The position numbers and the translations under genes are program-made. The notes below the pieces were generated by a model. That model did no database searches and had not been told where the DNA came from. It saw nothing but the letters and a program-made list of their open reading frames with translations. Below are positions 1 through 6,196 of a stretch of 9,337 bases of DNA, in pieces. Position 1 is the first letter of the stretch. Every line of letters begins with the position of its first letter. Origin of the DNA: Acidobacteriaceae bacterium (GTDB lineage Bacteria > Acidobacteriota > Terriglobia > Terriglobales > Acidobacteriaceae); contig PLST01000456.1 in NCBI GenBank assembly GCA_003164255.1, forward strand, positions 22,045-31,381. Direction: 5' to 3'.

Positions 1-1422
1 TATCCATCTTCCGCCGCTGTGGGCACGATTAACATAGCTGTGCCCTTGACGGTGAATGGCTGGAATTTTACGCCCAGTTCCGTGATTTACTGGAACGGCT
101 CAGCGCTTGCGACCAACTTCGTTTCTGCAACCCAAGTGACGGCCCGGTTCAGCGATTCAATGTTTGCATCGCTTGGGACGGCGCAGGTGACCGTCGTAAA
201 CCAGGGGCCTGGCGGAGGAACCTCGAATGCTCTGGCTTTTGCGATCGTCACTAACGACCCAGTCACATCTCTATCATCAACCGCACTAGATTTCGGGAAC
301 GTAAAGGTCGGCAATTCGAGCTCCGCACAATATGTCTCGTTCGCCAACTATGGGCCTGAATATCTTAGTATCTCCTCTATCTCCACCACCGGAGACTTTT
401 CGACACAAAGTACCTGCACTTCGAATTTGACCTACTTGACCTACAATGCCGCGTGCCAGTTGGCGATCGTCTTCAAACCAACAGCAACCGGCTTGCGCAC
501 GGGTTCCATTAGCATCAGCGATAACGCGATCGACTCTCCGCAGGTCATCAAACTGAGCGGCACGGGGCTCGCGGCGCCCCTGGCAACGGCTTCAGTTACC
601 GTGACAACGTCGGCGGCAACCATCACCGACCAGCAGACTGTGAATGTGTCGGTGTCTGTCGCGGGCGGAACCGGACAAGCCACACCCACGGGAACCATCG
701 ATCTTTCGGGTGGCGTATATAGCGCGCAGCAATCGCTGGCGAGTGGATTGGCCACGTTTGGCATCCCTGCGGGGTCATTGAGTAGCGGCACCAATACGCT
801 GACCGCTTCCTATTCCGGGGACGCAACCTACGGGGCCGCAAACGGGACCGCTGCCGTTACTGTTTCGCAAATCGCGGTTGCTATTGCAGCGGCGTCGCCG
901 GTTTCTGCTGGAAACAGTACAACGGCGCCAGTCACCGTTGCGGCCGGCAGCAGCTACACCGGAACGGCAAATCTGACTTGTACCCTGGTCAGTTCTCCAG
1001 CAAACGCGCAGAGTCTACCTACGTGCAGTCTGAAGTCGACAAGCGTTGCGCTCCAACCCGAAGGACTCGGAACCGCGGTATTGACTGTGAGTACGACCGC
1101 GGCTTCAACCGCCGCGCTTGTGCGGCCGCCGTTCTGGAACCTGTGGGGGTTGGGCGGTGGGGGCACGGCCCTTGCAGTTCTGCTGATGCTCGGTGTGCCG
1201 GTACGCCGCAGGCGCTGGCTTGCGATGCTGACCCTTCCATTGGTCGTGGTTGCATTTGGGGTGGTTGGCTGCGGAGGGAATGGAAGCCAAAGCACCGGAT
1301 CGTCCGGTGGTTCTGGTGTCCCTGCAACGACGGCGGGCGTCTACACATTCAAGGTTACGGCAACGGATGGATCCAATACGCAGATCACTGCCACTGCAAA
1401 CGTCGCCATTACAGTGCAGTAG
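1..1422 (+). CDS. Ig-like repeat surface protein, 5'-truncated by window (IPT/TIG, choice-of-anchor D, Ig-like domains)
   Basis: The frame is open from base 1, so the start lies upstream; a GTG at 19 is internal. Numbering residues from that GTG, an IPT/TIG-like beta-sandwich covers about 1-77 (note NGWNFTPSSVIYWNG). A choice-of-anchor D / ASH-like domain covers about 84-183 (LDFGNVKVGNSSS, then FKPTATG and KLSGTG). A bacterial Ig-like repeat covers about 190-283 (TGTIDLSGG, LTASYSGDATY). A last beta domain (about 285-467) is split by an insert at about 369-440. That insert has a first hydrophobic helix ending in RRRR, a second hydrophobic stretch ending in VVGC, and a Gly/Ser linker. The protein ends in the beta strands VYTFKVTATDG and ATANVAITVQ. 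Such proteins are common in Acidobacteriota and are presumed secreted or cell-surface adhesive or structural proteins; no enzyme motif is visible. It converges with the PepSY gene and does not belong to the exopolysaccharide operons. Confidence 0.88.
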   Translation, partial: YPSSAAVGTINIAVPLTVNGWNFTPSSVIYWNGSALATNFVSATQVTARFSDSMFASLGTAQVTVVNQGPGGGTSNALAFAIVTNDPVTSLSSTALDFGNVKVGNSSSAQYVSFANYGPEYLSISSISTTGDFSTQSTCTSNLTYLTYNAACQLAIVFKPTATGLRTGSISISDNAIDSPQVIKLSGTGLAAPLATASVTVTTSAATITDQQTVNVSVSVAGGTGQATPTGTIDLSGGVYSAQQSLASGLATFGIPAGSLSSGTNTLTASYSGDATYGAANGTAAVTVSQIAVAIAAASPVSAGNSTTAPVTVAAGSSYTGTANLTCTLVSSPANAQSLPTCSLKSTSVALQPEGLGTAVLTVSTTAASTAALVRPPFWNLWGLGGGGTALAVLLMLGVPVRRRRWLAMLTLPLVVVAFGVVGCGGNGSQSTGSSGGSGVPATTAGVYTFKVTATDGSNTQITATANVAITVQ

Positions 1423-1783
1423 CACAGAATTGGATACAGAATTAAGGCAGGCGCACCAGGCCTCGAAGTTAAGACGTGATGCATATAACGTGCTGGATTT
1501 TCTGCCTCGAGCGGGCCTGACCATCGTACCCGATGTGCATTTGGATGGTTGCTCCTGGGTCGTCGCCAATTCGTCAGTGTCGATAGCAAGTGAGAACGTC
1601 CGCTTTTGAGAACAAATGAAGTGTCCGGTTCTGTTTAGTTAATAATCGGTAGCCGTAGGGGCGGTGGTAAAGTGCGAATCCCGCGTAGTTTGCGGGATTT
1701 GCAAGTTGAAAGGGAAAGTCGGCCATCGACGCTGATCACGGCCACTGTGGGCCCAGAAATAGCCTTCGCCATGGATGCGATCG
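1423..1783. other. Gene-free stretch between convergent genes
   Basis: These 361 bases separate the stop of the Ig-like repeat protein from the stop of the PepSY-TM gene on the opposite strand. Short open frames cross it, but none has a convincing ribosome binding site or a recognisable protein family. The clear structure is the hairpin at 1673-1703. A second, weaker pattern is a repeated GAGAAC plus GTCCG pair (1592-1602, and 1608-1613 with 1623-1627), which may be decayed repeat or insertion-sequence DNA. I see no tRNA or other RNA gene. Confidence 0.6.
1673..1703. terminator. Strong 12-bp hairpin between convergent genes, possible bidirectional terminator
   Basis: The arms TGCGAATCCCGC (1673-1684) and GCGGGATTTGCA (1692-1703) pair over 12 bases with a single G-T wobble and a 7-base loop. 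It lies 250 bases past the Ig-protein stop and about 80 bases past the PepSY stop on the other strand, where a shared terminator would be expected. Neither side has a real T-tract (AGTTGAAAGG on plus, CTTTACCACC on minus), so intrinsic termination is not assured. It could instead be an mRNA-stabilising 3' structure or a dispersed intergenic repeat. Confidence 0.45.
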
Positions 1784-2587
1784 CTACCCCAGTTGATAGC
1801 GCAGGTATCGGTTCCAGTACATGATGAGGCGGGTGATGCTCAAGACCGCGAGGCTCACGCCCAGCAGGGACCAAAGAATTTTGATGGGCAAGCCCCACAC
1901 CGTGCCGAAGTGCAAAGTGAACATCGAGCAGAGAATCCAGTCTCCCTCAGTTACGTAGTCGCCATAATGCCAGACAGTCAGGACGCGGGCTCTGGAGGTG
2001 TTCGGCGTGAGCTGCGGCAGCGGTGGAGACAGCATCCCGCGCACCGGAAAGACTGCGTTGATGGCCGCTTCCAGAGGCTGGTACCAGGCAAGATAGACGC
2101 CTGAAATCGACCACCAGGTGACGATCATGAGCGTCCAAATGCCGATGGCGTGGTGCGTGTCGAAATTGATGCGACGCCAGTGGCTGCGCAGGCTGATTCG
2201 AAATCCGCGGCTCCAGTTTGTGATTCCGGGCCACCAGAGGAACAGGCCTGTTCCACAGAGGAGAAGCAGAATTTCGGCGCCGACACCATTCACCTGCTCG
2301 CCATGGCCGCTGCCGAGCAGCAGGTAAGCGTACAGGTCGTGCATCCACTCCACCCAGGTGCGCGGCTGGGCAAGGATTGTTCCGCTAACAGGATCGGCGA
2401 TGAAGCCTAGCTGCCGATTCTGCGCGCCAACGGAACTAATCTGAAACGCGGAAACGTCGGGATAGGGAGTGATGAACAATACACAAGTGTGCCGCTCTTG
2501 ATTGAGGGCAATAAAGGCATTCGGGACCGCCGCCAGATCTTGGTCGATGACGGGCAAGTTGGCAATTGAAACCCACGCATCCTCCAC
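1784..2587 (-). CDS. PepSY-associated TM-helix protein, apparently lacking its N-terminus
   Basis: This is the C-terminal part of a PepSY-TM membrane protein (family resemblance PF03929). Visible are a PepSY-like strand segment ending in GFIADPVSGTILAQ (61-74), a membrane helix at about 101-120 ending in GLFLWWPG, a second at about 147-168 with His145-His146 before it, and a third at about 231-257 before MYWNRYLR. The pattern of tryptophans and histidines is typical. Family members normally begin with a further membrane helix and a fuller PepSY domain, about 80-120 residues more than the 267 here. The only in-frame start is GTG at 2587, without a well-placed ribosome binding site. An in-frame TAA at 2596-2594, which is the stop of the upstream sugar transferase, blocks any extension. 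I therefore infer a 5' deletion or rearrangement and a likely pseudogene. Intact members are linked to iron/siderophore uptake or to periplasmic peptidase inhibition. The family call is sure; functionality is doubtful. Confidence 0.75.
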   Translation of the reverse strand: MEDAWVSIANLPVIDQDLAAVPNAFIALNQERHTCVLFITPYPDVSAFQISSVGAQNRQLGFIADPVSGTILAQPRTWVEWMHDLYAYLLLGSGHGEQVNGVGAEILLLLCGTGLFLWWPGITNWSRGFRISLRSHWRRINFDTHHAIGIWTLMIVTWWSISGVYLAWYQPLEAAINAVFPVRGMLSPPLPQLTPNTSRARVLTVWHYGDYVTEGDWILCSMFTLHFGTVWGLPIKILWSLLGVSLAVLSITRLIMYWNRYLRYQLG

Positions 2588-2593
2588 GGCGTA

Positions 2594-3331
2594 TTAGCGC
2601 GATCCCTCGCATCGTAATACCGCGGGAATGGTGCGAAACAGAAGGTTAAGGTCGGTATTCAGACTGCATGTTCTGGCATACTCTGCGTCCAATGCAACCC
2701 GTTTTGCGTAATCCAAGTTGCTCCGACCTGAAACTTGCCACAAACCAGACATGCCAGGCTTTACGCTCAGGTAGGAATTCAACTGATCCCCATAGAGATG
2801 CAGTTCTTCCTCCACGATTGGGCGGGGACCGATTAGCGACATCTCTCCTCTTAGAACATTCAAGAACTGAGGAAATTCGTCAATACTCCAGACACGTAGA
2901 AAGCTTCCCACCACGGTAGCCCGCGGATCGCGTAGAGGCTTCCGCATTCTCGCATCAAGCGTCGGCGCCACAGGCTCCGCGGAATCCAAACGGCTCTGTT
3001 GAAACGCATCGGAGCGCATGGAGCGAAATTTCCAAATGCGAAAAGTGAGACCATTTCTGCCCACCCGTGTCTCGCGATAGAATAGGGGCCCTTTCGAAGT
3101 CGCAACGACTGCTGCCGCAATCAGGAGCCCCGGCAGAAAGAGCATTAGAATCGCCACCAGTGAAACGACGACATCGAGCGTTCGCTTGACATGCAGATAG
3201 CCCAACGAGATTTTGGGCGGCTCGGCAAACTCCAAGGGATCGGAACCGAAGATATGTCGATAGGTAGTCATATCCACTATGTATGTTTCGCTGCTGCCTT
3301 CAATCCCGCCGTGATTCTCCATTTGTCTCAC
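2594..3331 (-). CDS. Initiating sugar transferase (monotopic phosphoglycosyl transferase, Bac_transf family)
   Basis: This enzyme transfers a sugar phosphate from a nucleotide sugar to undecaprenyl phosphate, the first step of exopolysaccharide repeat-unit assembly, at the cytoplasmic face of the inner membrane. A soluble N-terminal segment (1-48) precedes a single reentrant-type hydrophobic segment at about 51-78 with a mid-helix proline (FLPGLL). Then come GPLFYRETRVGRNG, the IWKFRSMR motif (99-106), the catalytic Asp-Glu pair D151-E152 in SIDEFPQFLNVLRGEMS, IGPRP (167-171), and KPGMSGLWQVSGRS (191-204). The end, TIPAVLRCEGSR, matches the normal family C-terminus, so the gene is complete. 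At 245 residues it is the small type, without the four-helix N-terminal region of WbaP/WcaJ proteins. GTG at 3331 has GAAGAG five bases upstream; ATG at 3322 is an alternative. It is co-directional with the SLBB export gene, 121 bases away, so the two are probably co-transcribed. Sugar specificity cannot be read from the sequence. Confidence 0.93.
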   Translation of the reverse strand: MRQMENHGGIEGSSETYIVDMTTYRHIFGSDPLEFAEPPKISLGYLHVKRTLDVVVSLVAILMLFLPGLLIAAAVVATSKGPLFYRETRVGRNGLTFRIWKFRSMRSDAFQQSRLDSAEPVAPTLDARMRKPLRDPRATVVGSFLRVWSIDEFPQFLNVLRGEMSLIGPRPIVEEELHLYGDQLNSYLSVKPGMSGLWQVSGRSNLDYAKRVALDAEYARTCSLNTDLNLLFRTIPAVLRCEGSR

Positions 3332-3452
3332 TTGTGCTCTTCAATGAATGACCTATTAGAGCTTCCTCAACTACGACGAACATTGTGCTTGCCCGGCATT
3401 CGCACACTTCAAACCCGCAGTTCCGCCTCACATGGCGCTGGGCATGCTGCCC
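3332..3452 (-). other. Spacer between export protein and sugar transferase genes
   Basis: This 121-base spacer lies inside the probable minus-strand operon. Directly after the export-gene stop is a small inverted repeat (GGGCA at 3440-3444, TGCCC at 3448-3452, loop of three) without a following T-run on the minus strand. It could be a weak attenuator or mRNA-end structure. The sugar-transferase ribosome binding site (GAAGAG, at about 3337-3342) is at the other end. No small gene is supported. Confidence 0.3.
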
Positions 3453-5864
3453 TTACTTAAGCGAATTGACTTCTAACGAATTCAAGGACAATTGCGACAA
3501 GAACTGGCTCCAAATCATGAGCTGATTCAATCCCGATGGATGCACATTCTTCTCGGGAACTACGATGGCATCTCCGGGGTAAAGTTGTAGTTTGCTGAAA
3601 TCGCGATCAAAACCTGAGTGACCCATGTCATGACCGATCACTGTCCCATTCGCCCGGAGCACATACATTCGCTTCGGGTCAGCCTCGCGGTTGGAGCCTC
3701 CGGCCAGATGCAGGTATTGGGCAACCTTTGCATGATCGTTACAAAGAAATGCGTTCGGGTTGAAAACCGCTCCGATCACCTGGATCGTTTCAGGGACGAA
3801 CGGAACCGCAAGACGATCTCCGTCCTCCAGATGGATGTCCGGCAGCGCGCTCGATCCTTTGCTTTTTGGACTCATATTGAGCACGATCCGTCCGCTGGCG
3901 TGGAACTGTCGTATGCGCGATGTCAGTTCGCGATTGATGGAGTCTATCTGCCGCCCAGCGATGGATACGGACTGTTGCCCAGATCCACTGGCTGCACTCA
4001 CAAGTCCGAGGCTGTTGCGCTCCATCTGGTGCGCAAATTGATCTGCATACTCGCCCAACTCTTCCTGCTCCAATGCCTGAGTGCTCTTGCGTGAGAAGCT
4101 TGCAGCATATAGGTAGGCACGGTCGGTTAACCCTCCAGCACGCGCCACCACTGCGTGAAGGGTCTCGCCCGAAGAGATACTGTAGATGCCTGGATGCACA
4201 AACTCGCCCGATAACTCCACATAGATCGTCTGCTGACTGATCGGGAGTTGGATATCATCTTGTGCGAAGATGGTGACCACGTCGCCGGGTTGAAGATCGA
4301 GGTCCTGACGGGTATCGTGTTCGAGCACGAGCTTACCCAAGTTAAAAGGAATCAGCTTGGTGGTCATGGTGGACAGATCGAGCCGCTCAATTACTGCCTG
4401 GTTCCAATTGGTTTGGGCGCCGGGACTCTCAACTGCATCAGGTTTCTCGCCCCGGCTCTCTGCCGCAGCGGGGGGAGCAAGTTGCGGCGAGGGAAGACCA
4501 AGTTTGGTGCGCTGCCACCAGTAGTCGCGCTTGACTAGCGCGTCGCGCTCGGGCATCAGCTCGCTAAGATGCATGGCTTCATGCCATTGAAACCTTCCCG
4601 GATTTGCTACGGCCCCTCGCAATGTGACTGTATCGCGATAAGCAGAAATGATGGGATCGACACGCACGATATCTCCGTCAGCCAACGGGGTCGACAAGCC
4701 TGAGGAGTCGAGCGCGACCTGAAAGGCTTGACGTCGCGCACGATTTTCTACTCGATCCACAAACATCGTGGCACCTGATGCGATCGATGTTATGCCGCCC
4801 GCGGTGTCGAGAAGCTGCGCGATTGGCTCGTCGCCTCGCAGTTCAAATATTCCGGCCTCACGAACGCTACCGATGAGCGCAACCTGCGGCCCCACAGGCG
4901 GGATGTACAGTACGTCGCCAGGCTGAAGCTGCATGTCTCCGGATTTGTCGCCCTTGACGAGCAACTCATAGAGATCGAAATCAGCAACCACCTTGCCAGC
5001 GCGCTTCAGCTGGACGTGACGCATTGAGCCCGAGCCTGAAGGGCCCCCAACGGCAAAAACCGCATCCACCAGCGTGCTGAGAGCGCTAACATTGTATTCG
5101 CCCGGAAGGTGGGCCATTCCGGTGACGTAGATTTGGATCGTATGAATATCCCCCAGATCGACGCTCAGCTGGTAGTTGCGATAGACTCGATCGATGACAC
5201 TTCGCAGGTGCTCGGGGATCGAGGAGAATGGCAAGCCTTCCACGTGTATAGCACCAACCTTGGGAAGATAAATCTCGCCTTCGCGGCTCACGCGGAGGTC
5301 AGCGCTAAAGTTGACCTGGCCCCAAATCCGAATTCGCAATTCGTCATCTGCGCCAATAATCAACTCTCCTGGTGCAGGCCCGTGATCAATCGGGCCAAAT
5401 GACGAAGGCAGTATCCTGAACAGCCTGGCTCCGTAGATCGGCAGCATCTGGCCGCTCGTGGCTGCCACAAATCTCTGAAATTCATTGGGCGGATCGGGAG
5501 CGGCGAAGCGCGATTCGGGCCTTTTCTCCCCTTTGCGTGGCGCGTTTTCGGCGTAGCTTGCTCCTCCAGTAAGACTCCCTTTGGCCGACGCCTCATTGGA
5601 GTGGTCCGCACTCGGTGTATCGCTCTGCGGGCTTTCTACCACATTTAGCGTCGAAGGAGAATCGGCCGTTTGCGTGGGAGGAGGCTGTTCGACCGCGCAC
5701 CCGAGTGGATCAGGATCGCTCCCGTCAGCGCAAGGCGATTGGGCGTGCGATAAGTGTGGAATGAGGACCATCGCCGCAACTATGGGGAGCAAGCACAGCC
5801 AAGCGTAGCAATGGCTGCGGCCTGTGAGCGAACTAATTTTCATGACAACCCATTGTTTCCGCAT
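3453..5864 (-). CDS. Wza-like polysaccharide export outer-membrane protein with multiple SLBB domains
   Basis: This is the predicted export channel of the exopolysaccharide system, spanning periplasm and outer membrane. A signal peptide covers about 1-41, with a hydrophobic core at about 21-36 and probable cleavage after LSHA (before QSPC). No lipobox is evident. A hydrophilic Pro/Ser/Glu-rich linker covers about 42-125. The Poly_export domain (PF02563-like) covers about 163-240, with GELIIGADDELRIRIWGQ and DLRVSREGEIYLPKVG. SLBB-type repeats follow at about 243-321, 326-403, 411-532 (with a Pro/Ala/Glu-rich insert at 455-485), 546-690 (with a helical insert at 590-660) and 693-770. Each ends in a signature such as LQPGDVLYIPP, LADGDIVRVDP or LYPGDAIVVPE. 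The tail (777-803, LNQLMIWSQFLSQLSL) could be the amphipathic membrane helix seen in Wza. At 803 residues it is about twice the length of E. coli Wza. ATG at 5864 or 5843 could start it; neither has a strong ribosome binding site. It is divergent from the co-polymerase gene. Confidence 0.92.
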   Translation of the reverse strand: MRKQWVVMKISSLTGRSHCYAWLCLLPIVAAMVLIPHLSHAQSPCADGSDPDPLGCAVEQPPPTQTADSPSTLNVVESPQSDTPSADHSNEASAKGSLTGGASYAENAPRKGEKRPESRFAAPDPPNEFQRFVAATSGQMLPIYGARLFRILPSSFGPIDHGPAPGELIIGADDELRIRIWGQVNFSADLRVSREGEIYLPKVGAIHVEGLPFSSIPEHLRSVIDRVYRNYQLSVDLGDIHTIQIYVTGMAHLPGEYNVSALSTLVDAVFAVGGPSGSGSMRHVQLKRAGKVVADFDLYELLVKGDKSGDMQLQPGDVLYIPPVGPQVALIGSVREAGIFELRGDEPIAQLLDTAGGITSIASGATMFVDRVENRARRQAFQVALDSSGLSTPLADGDIVRVDPIISAYRDTVTLRGAVANPGRFQWHEAMHLSELMPERDALVKRDYWWQRTKLGLPSPQLAPPAAAESRGEKPDAVESPGAQTNWNQAVIERLDLSTMTTKLIPFNLGKLVLEHDTRQDLDLQPGDVVTIFAQDDIQLPISQQTIYVELSGEFVHPGIYSISSGETLHAVVARAGGLTDRAYLYAASFSRKSTQALEQEELGEYADQFAHQMERNSLGLVSAASGSGQQSVSIAGRQIDSINRELTSRIRQFHASGRIVLNMSPKSKGSSALPDIHLEDGDRLAVPFVPETIQVIGAVFNPNAFLCNDHAKVAQYLHLAGGSNREADPKRMYVLRANGTVIGHDMGHSGFDRDFSKLQLYPGDAIVVPEKNVHPSGLNQLMIWSQFLSQLSLNSLEVNSLK

Positions 5865-5960
5865 TCACCGGTTCAGGCGTGGACAAATTGCAGGGTAAAG
5901 ATCGTGCTGTCCCGAATTCGGATGACCACCTGTGACAGTTCCCAAATTTGACTTTGGACT

Positions 5961-6097
5961 CAAACTCGTTCGGATTTCCAACTCGCATCCGTTCTTACGG
6001 CAGGTAGTCTTGGAAACAGTTTTCAAGGCCGATTGAGCGGAGCTTCAACTTCCAGGCATGAGTTTGCGAGACATACGGCACGGCGAGTTGGCGAGAC
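5961..6097. repeat. Cluster of GAGTTKG motifs, candidate operator sites
   Basis: Two plus-strand copies form a 13-base near-repeat, GAGTTTGCGAGAC (6060-6072) and GAGTTGGCGAGAC (6085-6097), differing at one base and offset by 25. Two minus-strand copies of the 7-base core lie at 5967-5961 (GAGTTTG) and 5984-5978 (GAGTTGG), offset by 17. Each pair therefore holds one T and one G variant, and the pairs point in opposite directions between two divergent genes. This is compatible with binding sites for a shared regulator, but no regulator gene is in the window and the pattern was found by eye. Confidence 0.35.
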
Positions 6098-6183
6098 TCA
6101 AGGCCCCCTGCACGTATGGATTAGCGTGTCAGGAAGCATCCAAGCCAGACGCATGTTAAGTGAATGAACTCGAAGACTCATCT

Positions 6184-6187
6184 GAGG
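6184..6187 (+). promoter_or_regulatory. Ribosome binding site fixing the GTG start of the co-polymerase
   Basis: GAGG lies nine bases before GTG at 6197. An in-frame TAA at 6188-6190 excludes any longer start, so this site and the stop together fix the start codon. Confidence 0.65.
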
Positions 6188-6196
6188 TAAATTTGC

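Larger units (their letters stand above)
5865..6196. promoter_or_regulatory. Divergent intergenic region, probable promoters of both exopolysaccharide operons
   Basis: These 332 bases separate the 5' ends of the export-protein gene (minus) and the co-polymerase gene (plus), so promoters for both should lie here. I could not place a convincing -35/-10 pair; TTGACT at about 5949 lacks a good partner. Visible structures are a perfect 10-base palindrome CCGAATTCGG (5912-5921) and the GAGTTKG motif cluster at 5961-6097. No gene with a supported start is present. The call rests mainly on the head-to-head gene arrangement. Confidence 0.55.

Noticed and set aside
978..1445. Plus-strand open frame of 155 codons inside the Ig-like repeat gene
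   Set aside because: It is out of frame with a well-supported domain-rich protein, is rich in Arg and Cys, and has no recognisable domain.
1635..1898. Minus-strand open frame of 87 codons running into the gene-free stretch
   Set aside because: It overlaps the 3' end of the PepSY gene in another frame and has no recognisable motif or ribosome binding site.
2594..3331. Reading the transferase and PepSY frames as one natural fusion gene broken by a nonsense mutation
   Set aside because: The transferase ends in its usual family C-terminus right at the stop codon, so the TAA looks native; a rearrangement explains the junction better.
5912..5921. Perfect palindrome CCGAATTCGG as an operator
   Set aside because: Ten bases is short, it occurs only once in the region and has no partner site, so it may be chance.
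6077..6093. Sigma-54-like promoter (CGGCACG followed by GTTGGC)
   Set aside because: The spacing between the GG and GC elements does not fit the required 10 bases and the -12 element is poor.
6058..6159. 33-codon plus-strand open frame in the divergent intergenic region
   Set aside because: No well-placed ribosome binding site and no resemblance to a known small protein; the repeated motif inside it is better explained as a DNA site.
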